Source: Isoetes taiwanensis (Eukaryota; Streptophyta; Lycopodiopsida; Isoetales; Isoetaceae). From it: a stretch of DNA of 64,000 nt. This document shows positions 1 to 11,086 of the stretch, one piece after another (within the stretch, counting starts at the first letter, position 1; every line of letters starts with the position of its first letter). Below the pieces are notes generated by a model, which did not search any database, had not been told where the DNA came from, and saw only the letters and a list, made by a program, of their open reading frames with translations. The position numbers were made by a program, and so were the translations under genes. The stretch spans positions 15,050,386 through 15,114,385 of the forward strand of contig JAJEKV010000003.1 of NCBI GenBank assembly GCA_021234155.1. The letters run 5' to 3'.

Positions 1-2
1 TT

Positions 3-434
3 TGGTGGAAGGGCTATGCTAGAGCCAAGCATCTCGACAGGAGCAGATGCAAGTTTAAAACGTTTGCCAGGGCTTTTAAGTCGCATTATGTGCCCCGTGC
101 GCACAAATGCCAACAGATTTAGACTTTTTATAGGTTAGAGCAGAAGGCTATGTCGGTTCAGGCCTACACAGATGAATTCATGCGCTTGAGGCTGTATGTA
201 CCAGGTATGAATGAAAAGAGGGCAGTGGAGGGCTATATTGAAGGGTTGGCCCCCTCAATTAAACGAATGGTTAAGGCCATAGACCCGAAGTCGGTTGCAG
301 AGGCTGAGGCTAAGGCATTGAGCCTTGAAGAGGAGACACCAAGAAACCAGTACCAGCGTCCTGCCTCTTATTCCCAGCCGCGTCCATACACACCCTACAA
401 GCCCCGCTCACCAAGTCCTGGGCCCTCTCAGTAG
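3..434 (+). pseudogene. gag (capsid) fragment of chromovirus A
   Basis: The frame opens before the window and reads through a typical Ty3/gypsy gag pattern: a Trp-Trp start, a basic stretch, then a segment of the kind AYTDEFMRLR around 160-190 and the EGYIEGLAPSI helix region near 228-260. A TAG at 120-122 interrupts the frame and another at 432-434 separates it from the zinc-knuckle part, which continues in the same frame. Both may be decayed glutamine codons (CAG to TAG). Gag would form the virus-like particle in the cytoplasm. Confidence 0.85.
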
Positions 435-2810
435 AACTCTTACGGCCGCCAGGAAAAGAAAGTCACCTTCAGCATGCCCGACAAGCCGAACAATGTCGGC
501 AAGGAAGTTCGGAACCTCTTACAGTCTATTCCCAAAGAGGCCCGAGAGCATCTCCGCAGAGATAAGGCATGTTACAGGTGTATGCGGCCCGGGCACTTCA
601 TGCAGAATTTCCCTTATGTCACGCAGACTGCCCAGCTGGCCATGGCTGCCCTTGATTGGGACGATCTCGAGTCTACACCACCTGTCGAGGAGGAGGCTCC
701 CGAGTATATTCACAGTGCGTCCCATATCCTTGCAGCCATAGAAACCGGCAATGCTGAAAGTCAGCCTGCCATCATTTCCACTATAGGTCAAGTAGACAAT
801 AAGCCTTTCATAATTCTTATGGATACGGGAAGTACACATAATTTTGCTTCTCCTAGAATGGCCCAGGTATTGCAGCTTGAGACTTTGAGGTCCCGACCGA
901 AACCTGTCACTTTAGCCAGTGGTAAAATCAGACATACTCATGGCCGTCGCATTAACCTTAAAATGCAGCTGCCAGGTGCACCAGTTGTAATGGGTGCCGA
1001 GCTAATGGATATTGGCAAGTATGATCTGATTGTGGGCATGGAATTCTTGGCATCCGCAAAAGCTAACATAGACTGCGAAAAACGGGAGGTTACCTTCAAC
1101 GCAGCTAACGGAGCCCGCGTAACCATAAAAGATGATCCATTCAACCTCATTATGCAGTCTATGTCCATCAAGCAGTTAGATAAGGCCATACGCAAGGATA
1201 AGCTACTTTGCATCATCAGACTTGCATCCATTGAGTCGGATGCTAAACAGAAACAAGTAGTTGATGCGTTGCCAGAAAGTATTGCTAGTCTTCTCAGGGA
1301 ATTTAGCGATCTCTTTCCAGACGAGATCCAGAAACTTCCTCCGTTCAGAGGGGTAGAATGTGAGATAGCTTTGGAACCGGGTACTAAGCCTACCCGTAAG
1401 GCCCCGTACCGTATGAGTCCCCCTGAATTGGCAGAGCTTAAGAAGCAACTTCAGGAGTTACTAAACCTAGGTTTTATTCGTCCTAGTGTTTCGCCATTTG
1501 GCGCTCCTATCCTTTTTGTTAAGAAGAAGGATGGCTCCTTGAGGATGTGTATTGATTATCGCCAGCTCAATAAGTATACCATCAAGAATCGCTATGCTTT
1601 GCCTAGAGCAGACGATCTTATGGACCAGTTGCAAGGGGCCAAGTACTTCTCAAAGATTGACTTACGCTCCGGATATCATCAGATAAGAATTAAAGAGGAG
1701 GACATCCATAAATCTACCTTTCGCATGAGATATAGGCATTATGAGTTTACCGTCATGCCTTTTGGATTAACTAATTCCCCCGCAACTTTTATGCGATTGA
1801 TGAATGATGTCTTCCGACAATATTTGGATGATTTTGTTGTTATTTTCTTTGACGACATTCTCATCTATAGTAAGACCCTGGAGGAGCATGAGAAACATCT
1901 TCGCTTGGCCCTACAAAAGCTAAGACGTCATCAACTCTTTGCCAAATTCTCTAAGTGCAAGTTTACCACTCCAAAGGTGGATTATTTGGGACATGTCATT
2001 TCAGCAGACGGAATTGCTACAGATCCAGCAAAGATAGAGGCAGTGAAGGATTGGCCCATTCCAGGTAATGTTTCAGAAGTCCAAAGTTTCTTAGGATTGG
2101 CAGGGTATTACCGGAAATTTGTTAAGGATTTTGCAAAGATTGCAGCACCTCTTACGGATCTTGCAAATCATGAGAAAGTGAAGGATTGGATTGACCATTG
2201 GAAAGCAAAGGTCCAAGGAAGTTTTCAGAAGCTCAAGGATGCTTTGACGTCCGCACCAGTCCTCACATTGCCGGACCCCGAAAAGGATAAACTAGTAGCA
2301 ACGGATGCCAGTAAGATTGCTACCGGTGGAGTCCTAATGCAGGAGAGGAGGGTTATTGCCTATGATTCAAAGAAAATGAACGAGACTGAGCAGCGATACC
2401 CTACCCATGACCAGGAGTTGTTAGCCGTTGTCCATGCCCTGCGTATATGGAGACACTACCTTCTTGGTAGAAGATTCCAGTTGGATACGGATCATCAGAG
2501 TCTCCGTTATCTAACCACCCAGCCCAATCTCAATCTCCGTCAGAGAAGATGGATGGAGTTTCTCGAGGAGTATGATTTTGAGATCATGTATAAGCCTGGG
2601 AAACACAATGTGGTTGCGGATGCGTTGTCACGCCATCCTTTGGTAACCCGAACCCATTGTAATGAAATTTTCGCACTCACTAGTGAGTTCGGGAAGCAGA
2701 TAGAGCAGACCGTGGCCACAGATCCAGAGTTCCGTGACGTGTGGGATAGTTTGGCTAAGGAGGCACGCACAGATAAGGAACGTGAAGTTTTCCGTTCCTA
2801 TAAGAAATAG
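435..2810 (+). pseudogene. gag zinc knuckle, protease, reverse transcriptase and RNase H of chromovirus A
   Basis: In order, the frame shows a zinc-knuckle remnant ([14 protein letters not shown], near 570-612) in which the last cysteine is phenylalanine, and an aspartic protease site [11 protein letters not shown] near 813-845. The reverse transcriptase has [38 protein letters not shown] and [10 protein letters not shown] near 1545-1875. RNase H starts at VATDASK near 2290 and ends with the [14 protein letters not shown] block near 2600-2640. The enzyme would copy element RNA to DNA. The frame ends at a TAG (2808-2810), beyond which the integrase continues in the same frame. The catalytic FDD is present, so only nonsense codons break this part. 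Confidence 0.93.
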
Positions 2811-3440
2811 AGCAACTTGTTATATTACAAGGATAAGTTGTGTGTACCTGAGACTTCAGGAGTACGTAAGCTAATTCTCCATGACACACACAACAGCCCT
2901 ATAGCTGGACATGCAGGTTTCATGAAAACCTATTTTAAGATCCGCTCCAGTTATTTTTGGCCAAGTATGAAGAAGGACATTGCCAGGTATATTAAGCAGT
3001 ATCAGGTCTGCCAACAAACCAAGGCTGAGCAATTACGGATTCCAGGAGAGTTGCAACCTCTGGATGTACCTAATGCCAAATGGGAAGTAATAACCATGGA
3101 TTTCATTGTCGGACTTCCACGTACTCTCCGTGGATATGATGCGTTGATAGTAGTGGTTGACAAATTGTCAAAAATGGCTCATTTCTTGCCATGTCGTACC
3201 ACGGATACAGCCTTCGACACCGCTTTGCTATTTACAAAGGAGATCTTCAGATTGCATGGAATGCCACAGGTTATAGTATCCGACAGGGATCCCAAGTTTG
3301 TAAGTGCATTCTGGAAAGATTTCTTTGCCACCATCCAGACCAAGCTTGCTATGAGTACAGCATATCATCCTCAGATGGATGGTCAGACAGAGCGTACCAA
3401 TCACATTATAGAGGACATGCTGCGAAGTTATGTGGAGTAA
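2811..3440 (+). pseudogene. integrase N-terminus and catalytic core of chromovirus A
   Basis: This is the continuation of the pol frame after the amber codon. The H2C2 zinc finger region (HDTHNSPIAGHAGF then YQVCQQTK, about 2880-3020) has tyrosine where the first paired cysteine is expected. The DDE core follows: MDFIVGLP near 3100, VSDRDPKF near 3275 and HPQMDGQTERTN near 3367-3405, so all three acidic residues are visible. The protein would insert element cDNA in the nucleus. The frame runs into TAA at 3438-3440 because of a one-base frameshift; the true continuation is in the next frame from about 3430. Confidence 0.9.
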
Positions 3441-4326
3441 GCAATCGCAATGGGCTGACTATATTTATTTGGTCGAGTTTGCCTATAATAGCATGAAACA
3501 GGAGTCTTCTAGAATGTCTCCCTTCATGATAAATTATGGTTATCAATGCCTTACTCCAGACACATGGCATAATCCCGTTTCTAAAGTGGAGGTTTCTCAA
3601 CAACTCCTCTTGGACATGCAAGCCTTGGTTGAAGAAGTTCGTGGTTACTTATTAGCTGCACGCAGTCGTCAGAAGAGTGTAGCGGATAAGCACAGAACCC
3701 CACGAGTCTTCCAGGTGGGCGAATCAATTTGGCTTAAGATTAAGGTAAAACAAGCCAAGCTTGAGATTGGTAACTGCAAGAAGCTGGCACCCAGATGGGC
3801 TGGGCCGTTCAAAATCATTGAACGTATTGGAGAACAGGCATATCGCCTGGAATTGCCACCCCGCTTGAAGATCCATAAGGTCTTTCACGTCAGTCTTCTG
3901 AAGCAACATACCCCAGATCCAGAGGAGATCTTGGATACACCCACCCTTCTTGAAATGACAGAAGAGCATCTAGATATAGTGCCTGAAGCTCTTCTTGATC
4001 GAGCCTATAAGTAGACCAGAAGGAGTCAAATGCTACAATACTTGGTTAAGTGGAAACACTTGCCAGTTGAGGATGCTACGTGGGTGATGAAGATAGACCT
4101 TCAGAAGCACTATCCGGACTTCATGCAGGAATCTCAGGGCCGCACCATCAACGATGCTATCAACCCTGCACCTGGTGGTAAGCTTGAAGGCTTGATTCGT
4201 CGAGAATCATACGGTAGAGGGGTCGATGCATCGTGGTTAACAATAGTTACCGATGATGAGATCACCTTCGTGTTCTCTAGGACGTGGTGTATTGTCAATG
4301 TGGGCATGACCGCGAATCGCTTGTAA
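3430..4326 (+). pseudogene. integrase C-terminus and chromodomain-like tail of chromovirus A
   Basis: This is the frame-shifted continuation of the integrase: WADYIYLVEFAYNS, then the GPF..I..IGEQAYRLELP module near 3800-3860 and KVFHVSLLKQHTP near 3877-3915. After a TAG at 4012-4014 the same frame reads LQYLVKWKHLPVEDATWV near 4033-4086. This is the chromodomain-like fold (aromatic residues with a WK..P....TWE-type core) that defines chromoviruses and is thought to steer integration to modified chromatin. It ends at 4324-4326. An amber codon plus the upstream frameshift make it non-functional. Confidence 0.9.
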
Positions 4327-4816
4327 AGCATGTAGCTGATAGGCCGCGTTCATCCCGGCTATAATAGCAACTTGGCCATTCCTTATGCCGCAATGAATTG
4401 CGAACCATAGGCATGATAGGTTCCCTTGTAGATAGGTTTTTTCTTTTATTTCTTATAGGGGGTGGTCCCTACAACCACAACCTACTTATATTATCTATAT
4501 ATACTAATGTATTGACATATGCAGGCCAGTGAGCAGTTCGTGACCTGCCCATGTATAGAGGGTTGTTGATGGCCCGACTTCTCCAGTTTTATTTTGTCTA
4601 CATGTGTTATCTTTTTGTCACTGTCATGTTGATATTGGACCTCGGTCCTTGAACTCTTTTATTGTGATAAGCATGTAAAGTGCACCTTGGTGCTTAAACT
4701 ATTTTAAACTTTAAGTTTTAATGTTATTACCTTCGGAAATAAGGAATTACCTTCCTTCTTTTATGTATAATTTCGTATATTTACACTAACCCTAATGCTG
4801 AGGATAGCATTATTTT
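4327..4816 (+). other. non-coding stretch between chromovirus A pol and polypurine tract
   Basis: About 490 bp of AT-rich sequence follow the last pol frame, with no conserved protein visible. It includes a GAGGATAGC-like direct hint of the LTR-proximal region, also seen reversed near 56120-56135 in copy D (GCTGTCCTCAGCATC). It is probably element 3' untranslated sequence. Confidence 0.6.
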
Positions 4817-4830
4817 TAAGGAGGGGAGAA
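4817..4830 (+). other. polypurine tract of chromovirus A
   Basis: A purine run of AAGGAGGGGAGAA type ends exactly at the TG of the LTR at 4831. This is the standard primer position for plus-strand DNA synthesis. The related copy D has a matching purine run (on the - strand) next to its LTR at 56103. Confidence 0.85.
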
Positions 4831-6418
4831 TGTGACGTTCCAAGTATTTATACGGTATACGTATAAATATAATGACACGTCACGCAGTAGAGATACGCCA
4901 CCATGGGGTATTTCAACCTAGGGGGTTGACCTAAAAGGGATTAATTTATGCTAAATTAATCATTAAAAGATAATTGCCTATAATTAAGGAAATAATACCT
5001 AAATTGATTTAATTAGGATAATGGATTAATCAGGAAGGCGCCACTTGGTCAAACTCGATTCGCCAGCATGGGGATGCTAAGTTGGGGCATCAACATTGAA
5101 CCCTTGTCCCATTTGACCCCAAAATTGAACCAGGAGAAGGAGCTGTGAGCGCCCAAGCTGTTGCTGAACACGCCCAAGCTGTTGTGGAACACCCAGGTTG
5201 CTGAAGTATGGAAGTGCCCCACGATAACGGCTCTAGCAGAAACTCGGGTTAGTGGGTAGTCTAGCTTGAGCTTCTAGGATAGTGCCTAAGTTAGTCTTCT
5301 CTGGTTATCTTTGTTAGGATTAACCCTTCTTTGATATTTAGGATTTATATTTCAATTATGGATTGTGCTCTGTTAAGTAAGGATGGATGCCTCTATGAAA
5401 GTATCCCTGTTAGCCTTCCGTAAAGCAGGGATTAGAGGGGGGAAGAGACCTCTGTGCCTTATACTCTTAGTATGCTCCTAGTAGCTCCTTTAATTCCCAA
5501 TATTTGCGGCCTGTGCACAAGAGACCACCGAGTCGTGGATGCTATGGAATTGCTTAGCACCAGAGAAGGGACGCAGTGTTGAAGTGGGGGTGGGGTCTTG
5601 CACGAAGTGGGGGTGGGCTCCTGGGACTCCTACAGTGGGCTAGGCCTGATAGCCGGTCACGTAGAGGGCCGGGTATGGGTCTGACACTCCCTGGGTGCAG
5701 AGGTGTGACCCGTATGGGGCACCCTGTACTTTGTGTAGACTTAGGGGAGTAAGTCGGGTACGGATGCGGGGGTCGCTGATGCGGCACGTATTCTCTAGCC
5801 CACCCATGGAACCGCTGTGGTCCTGGAAGGGGACGCTTCCCCGACCTGCCTCATCGGACAGGTCTTCATGAAACCTGGAGTAGGCTTGAAGGGTGATACC
5901 TTGAGTCTGCGTCTCCGGAAGGCTATAGTGATGCCATAGCATGATTCGACTCATCTGCAAAGTGTGCACAAGAGGGGCGGATGGAGTGGACAACCCTAGC
6001 CCATGTTCTATGCCAGCCAACCCCATGCCAAGATTCGGTCTGCTGATCTCTTGAGACCTAGCCGTCAGTCGGTCCTCACTGGAGTCTGAGCCGGGGTAGA
6101 ACCATGGGTTTGGGGTGTTTTCTCTAGTATTAAATGTATCTTCTCTGTAGTTATCAGTTGGATGGATGTGCCACCCTTCGTGGTGGAATTTATGATATGA
6201 TTATGCTGTATGCTAACCTTGTATTCACGCTTCCGCGACATAGGAGTCCCATTGAAGGCGTGGGCCGAATGACCCCTCTGTGTCCTTCACTCGAGCATCA
6301 TTCCATAGATGGTCCGAGATAGACGGAGGGCCCTGCTCATGGCGAGATGATTGCCATGGGAGGGGAAAGTCCCCGTATGTGTACGACCGAGCGTCGTATA
6401 TGTTCTGGGAGCGTCACA
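4831..6418 (+). repeat. 3' LTR of chromovirus A (1588 bp)
   Basis: It starts TGTGACGTTCC right after the polypurine tract and ends GGGAGCGTCACA, giving a perfect 7-bp inverted terminus TGTGACG/CGTCACA. The interior matches the reverse complement of 54815-56103, for instance the CTGCAAAGTGTGCAC block near 5956-5971 followed by AGGGGCGGATGGAGTGGAC. No second LTR of this copy is in the window, so its age cannot be judged. Small ORFs inside it (5554-6322) are not supported as genes. Confidence 0.88.
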
Positions 6419-6544
6419 ATCCCTCTTGATACCAAAGAGTCCACTGCATCACTACTTTCAAACATAATGAGAACAAAGTTTTTTTGCCAACAACTTGATG
6501 GACTGGAAAGGAGGAAGTTGAAGGCGTCTCAGAAGCCAAGACAA

Positions 6545-7207
6545 TCAAACACGGAACCGTGAAAAATCTAAATAGCCACCAGTAAAATACCCAAGAACTG
6601 CACAAAAAGATAAGTTCTCAGCACACTTAATATGAGCATGATGGTCCACCTCAACCACAGGAATACCAGAAGCTTGAACCACATTCTGACAATCAGACTG
6701 GTAAAATATGTCATCTGGAGGCAATTGTTGTTGAAGTTGAATCTGTTGGGCTTTTAATGTGTCCAAGATTGCTGACAACTCATCCTTACTTCCTTCAGAC
6801 AATACCTGTAAAACAGCTGCTACCCTTGCCTTTCTAGATGCACTAGATATATCCTTACAAAGCCAATCGCTAAATCTTTGATATGAAACTTTTATAACCA
6901 AATCAGATGATTTCCAAGCACTATTATTTGCCTGAGGCTGAGGAACTACATTAGGACTGGAATCTGTACCTGGTGGATGCAAGTTCTCATTAACTTCCGC
7001 TCCCTTGCTCGCAGCGCCTTGCAAGGGAGGAAAATCCCTTTCCTCAAGAACCACTGGAGTAGCCAGCATCGAAAGCAAAGAACTTTCAACTGAATTATTT
7101 ACCTCTTTTTGCGCTGCAACTGGGGGATCACGTATCACCAAATTGGTGATAGACTCACGCCGTTTTGTTGCTGCCTTGGATGCTGGAACCATATCTGTCT
7201 TCCCCAT
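6545..7207 (-). CDS. orphan 220-residue ORF, possibly a retroelement ORF1 piece
   Basis: A single frame with an ATG start reads MGKTDMVPASKAATKRRES, a basic N-terminus, then LEERDFPPLQ near residue 58, a low-complexity Pro/Asn/Ser stretch, and a helical segment DWLCKDISSASRKARVAAVL. I do not recognise a family. The FPPL motif after a basic start occurs in the N-terminal part of some plant LINE ORF1/DUF4283 proteins, but no zinc knuckle or DUF4283 core follows here. It lies 126 bp beyond the chromovirus A LTR and could also be a partial host exon. No introns or promoter are evident. Confidence 0.35.
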   Translation of the reverse strand: MGKTDMVPASKAATKRRESITNLVIRDPPVAAQKEVNNSVESSLLSMLATPVVLEERDFPPLQGAASKGAEVNENLHPPGTDSSPNVVPQPQANNSAWKSSDLVIKVSYQRFSDWLCKDISSASRKARVAAVLQVLSEGSKDELSAILDTLKAQQIQLQQQLPPDDIFYQSDCQNVVQASGIPVVEVDHHAHIKCAENLSFCAVLGYFTGGYLDFSRFRV

Positions 7208-9586
7208 CCCTACTATAAGTGGCCGAAATCAAACAGACCCAAATCCAGCCCCTAACCTGATAGCAAACCCTAACAAAATTGATGTTGATGGAGAGCTCTC
7301 GGAACAAGCTTTCCAATGAACTAAACGAAAACGGAGTTCAGATGCTCAAGTTACAAGGAAAAACGCTGGCAGTCCTAAGCGCCCTGAAATTCACCAAGTG
7401 TACCAACTTTCTCATACCTAGCCAAAGACTTTGATTCTTAAGAAATTGTGATTCATTTGATTTGGACCCTCTATATTATTAAACCTAACATTTGAGGCAA
7501 CTACTATGACTGCATCATAGTAGTTGGTCTTGGTAATTTTTCGCCTTAAGGGTTGGACTTGATTATTTCTAGTTGTGGACTCAACTAGGATTGTAAGCAT
7601 GAATTTAGTTATGTTTATTTTGCCATGTAATTCTTTGACGAGTGCGACCAGCGAAAACAGGAGAAATTGATATGGCAGTGCTCGAAAGGATGGTTCGGAA
7701 AGCAAGAATAAAATAGTTCCCATGGGAATTGAATTATAAAGACAAACTATTGAGATATTTATGGAACTTTGGAAAAGGTTGAGGCCTTAAAAATTGCCTA
7801 TGTACCTTTACCTCTTTGAAAAGGCTCCTTGATCTCCATGTAAAGGGAAGAGGTGCACTCATTGAGATTCAGATCCTCCTCATTTCACTCTTCCATATCC
7901 TGCCTCTTTACCAATCTTTTGATCATTCTAAGCTCTTCCCAACCTTCATGAATTCTATATTTGTTTCTTAGAGAGGACTCCCTAAGGGTTGACCCCTCCA
8001 AATTCCCTTCTTGTTCCCTAACCTAAATTGTGCTCTTGCTTTTGCGAGCTGGTTGGATAGTGACCTTTGACCTGAAGGGCTAGATTGAGAATCTTTTAAG
8101 TTTTTATGGTAAGTTCTTAGATGTTTGATCTTTTGTTTACTTGCTAACCTTTGTTCATAACATTTCTACAATTTTTTGTAGCGTTCAAAACTGTGGCCGA
8201 AGGCCGAGTCCTGCAAGTTTTTATATTTTTTCACCTTCAATATATGAATGATATCTTGCCAATCTAGGTTTGTAATGACATACAAGATTGAGGTTAGGCT
8301 ACCACTCAACACTCTGTTGGGTCAAGTCCATTGAAGAAGTCAATATATATATGCAAAAGATAGCAAGAGAAACACAAAATGAAGAAGGTATTAAAAGTAA
8401 CAAGATCGATATCTGTATATGTTTTACTCCTTCATAGCTGTAATTCCTTCATATTTTCAAAAACTCATCTGACACATTGATTTCGTGACATATCTTTGTT
8501 CGTGCATTGGTGATTTGATCTCATACTCAGTTTCTCGTTTATTTTTGCCATAAGGTTTAGCCACAAAGTTGATCTTGCACATGCTCATACATTTGACCTT
8601 CTTGAACATGTCATTTTTTTTGTTGTATGCATTTTAAACTGTTCTATATTGTCTGACTCTTCTACAAAGATTGGATAAGGAAATGACAAACAAAGAAAAA
8701 ACTAAGGAATTTGAGAGAAGACTGAGCATGAAGTCTAACACTATAAACAGGTCAATCGCTAACAATGATCTTGTCTGCAACAGTGTTTCCCTTAAGGTTA
8801 AACTTGCATACGCATAAGGTTTATAAGATTAGTTATGCTTTTCATTTAAAAAATCCTAGGCAATGTTTGGCCAATGTTGTTTAGTAAAGATTTATCTTTT
8901 ATTTTCCAGTAGTATTTAGCTCAGGAATTTTGACCCCCATAGTTAGAAGCAATCAAACACAACTGTAACTAATATTTTCATAGCGCAATACTCTAATTCG
9001 CCGCTTTATCCTTGTAAAATAAAATCAATCTAGATAATATGAAAAAATTGACATTTTTAACCAAGACATGACTGATTGATTATATACCATTTCATATCTT
9101 TTAGTATAAGGACATCTGTTGTGTCAACCAAAGTGGTCAAAAGACATCATTCTCCTAACCTTAGATGTCTAAACTGCATTCAAATAGCAACAAACATTGC
9201 ATTATTTCAATAGTTGCCATAAACTTACTCTCGTCACAATAGCCACAAACATTGCCTTATTATCATCGTATGTACCTAGATAGATATGCCAATTAGATTA
9301 GGTGATGGAGTACATAAGTACTAAGCAATTCCTTGACGATCTTCTACAAAGAGGAATCAACATAGAATGTCGGACAAATCCATGACTTTGCTGCTTAGAG
9401 TACATGGCAAATGTGGGACAAATTTTTGTTAATGAAGATATCTATATCGAATCACTACGAAGCCATCGAGTCAAATAATTAGTAACTTAAAAAAATAGCC
9501 TTTTGGCCAAATTTTAGCCTTAAGGGCTACCCTGATCTAAAGGTGAATATCGATGGTTTTATGTACGCCTGATTTGGGTTGGCCTC
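7208..9586. other. intergenic stretch with no recognised gene
   Basis: AT-rich sequence without a frame resembling a known protein. The longest frame (about 100 codons, 7418-7723, - strand) shows no motif. I saw no LTR, tRNA or clear inverted repeat here. Confidence 0.6.
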
Positions 9587-9943
9587 CCATGGAAACCCTT
9601 TCTATTTTCCGTGGAAGCCCTTCCTATTTTCAAAATGGGAAACCTTTCCTATTTTCCAGATGGAAACCCTTCCTATTTCCAAAATTAAAAATTTGGAAGG
9701 GTTCAAGGAAAGTAGGAAAGCTGAAATGGTTTCCCTAGAAAATAGATAGGGTTTCCATGGAAGGCATTTTACTTTTCCACGAAAACCCTATCTATTTTCC
9801 AGGGAAACCCTTTCAGCTTTCCTATTTTCCTTGAACCCTTCCAAATTTCTATGGAAATAGGAAGGGTTTTACTTAGAATATAGGAAGAGTTTTCCATTTT
9901 GAAAAATAGGAAGGGCTTCCACGAAAAATAGGAAGGGTTTCCA
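9587..9943. repeat. foldback (long inverted repeat) built of GGAAACCCTTCC-type blocks
   Basis: The first half repeats blocks such as GGAAACCCTTCCTATTTTCC. The second half repeats their reverse complement (GGAAAATAGGAAGGGTTTCC). The two halves mirror each other about a centre near 9765: TTTCCCTAGAAAATAGATAG on the left faces CTATCTATTTTCCAGGGAAA on the right. Transcription would give a hairpin with arms of about 180 nt. It could be a foldback transposon or a small-RNA-producing inverted duplication. Confidence 0.8.
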
Positions 9944-10081
9944 CAACATTATTTTATATTTAAAATATTCACACATGCCAGCTTTTATGGATTATGCTTA
10001 TCAAGACGGATGCCTTCTATTAAGACAGCACATCCATAAATATATATGCACGTCACTCTAGAATTCAAATTTTGAATTCAT

Positions 10082-10163
10082 ATGGAAACCCTTCCTATTT
10101 TCCTATGGCACTGGAAAATATAAAGGCTTTCCACAAATGGAGAAAAATAGAAAGGGTTTCCAC
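10082..10163. repeat. second, smaller GGAAACCC hairpin
   Basis: This reads ATGGAAACCCTTCCTATTTT on the left and AGAAAGGGTTTCCACATG on the right, so it uses the same motif as the larger foldback 140 bp away and folds on itself. It is probably a satellite copy or a detached part of that element. Confidence 0.65.
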
Positions 10164-10254
10164 ATGTGGTTAAAAATTTCATGAGCCATATGCTCTGTAT
10201 CTTTGAATAATTTTTCCCTCTCTTGCGCTTCCAGTCCACGCTTACATTCATTTA

Positions 10255-10950
10255 ATGGATCCGGCACTTGACGGGTTTGAACGATGTGAGGAGGATGCTA
10301 CCACAGACTCATCTCTATACGATTCGGACGAAACTGTAAGTGATTTTGCTTTTGAAAGTTCGGACAATGCTGAAAGTTTTGAGGATCTACACGATGATGA
10401 CAATACAAGACCAAATGTAGATTATCATGATCCCTTGGAAGAGGAACGTTACATTGAATTATTTCCTCCTATTTTTGTAATCGCTTCAGTCGAGGGCTAC
10501 GTTTTTAATGAAGCTTTGTACCATTTAATGATGCATTGTGTTTTAAGTTTTGCCCATTTCTCTATTCAAGATATCCTTCAAGCAGATCCTAATTTTCCCA
10601 TGAGGTATGTTCTCCAGTCATAAAAGCCACGAGATATACAAATCATAGGGAGGTGGTTGAGCTTCCAGGAGAAGTTGCAAGTCCATACAGAATCTCGTCT
10701 TCTCATGCACTTGACCTTTGGGAAATGGCTCTACATCACACCATCGTGGATGTGGAAGCAAATTATTTTCCGAGTGCATAATGAAGGCGGTCTTGCCTAT
10801 ACGTCCTACTCTAATAACATTAAAAAGTTGATTGGAGCCAAGTTTCATGGCATTCCAGAAGATTATGTGAGGCAATGTATAGCAGTATGTGGGTGCAGTT
10901 CTCGATTTGTGAAGCCTGGGGATAAAAGATATTCAATTATGAGGAAATAG
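10255..10950 (+). pseudogene. broken gene with an H2C2 integrase-type zinc finger
   Basis: Two frames in the same phase are divided by one TAA (10621-10623): an acidic N-terminal part rich in Asp/Glu/Ser (MDPALDGFERCEEDATTDSS), then a 98-codon part. The second part has the spacing of an H2C2 zinc finger (His near 10780, then KKLIGAKFHGIPEDYVRQC and a following Cys), as found at the N-terminus of integrases, including the KRBA2/SCAND3/Ginger type where FYGIP precedes the cysteines. No DDE core follows before chromovirus B begins. It is therefore likely a remnant of an integrase-like transposon gene; the family is tentative. Confidence 0.5.
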
Positions 10951-11086
10951 TGCCATACTACTCCTTAAAAAGTCAATTTATATCTATCATCGAGGGGGAA
11001 GCGCTCGAAAGCATGGTCTGCTAGACAGAAAGTAGACAAGAAAGAGCTTCAAGATAAACTGCACAGTGATGCCAAGCCCTCCATCC

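Larger units (their letters stand above)
1..6418 (+). mobile_element. Ty3/gypsy chromovirus A, 5'-truncated by the window edge
   Basis: The order gag, zinc knuckle, protease, reverse transcriptase, RNase H, integrase, chromodomain-like tail, polypurine tract and 3' LTR runs along the + strand, which is the Ty3/gypsy chromovirus order. The 5' LTR and the start of gag lie outside the window. The coding part is one long frame broken by amber codons at 120, 432, 2808 and 4012 and by one frameshift near 3430, so the copy is defective. A related copy on the - strand (54.8-57.2 kb) shares the LTR start, the LTR interior and the integrase C-terminus. Confidence 0.93.

Noticed and set aside
1-4326. 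Amber stops of chromovirus A as programmed readthrough sites
   Set aside because: Four ambers at scattered positions, plus a frameshift, fit decay better than a programmed readthrough signal.
5554-6322. Several 60-128-codon frames within the chromovirus A LTR
   Set aside because: They lie inside an LTR, show no family motif and are not shared with the D LTR in frame.
9553-9738. 61-codon frame in the foldback
   Set aside because: The peptide is a translation of the repeated GGAAACCCTTCC blocks, so it is not a gene.
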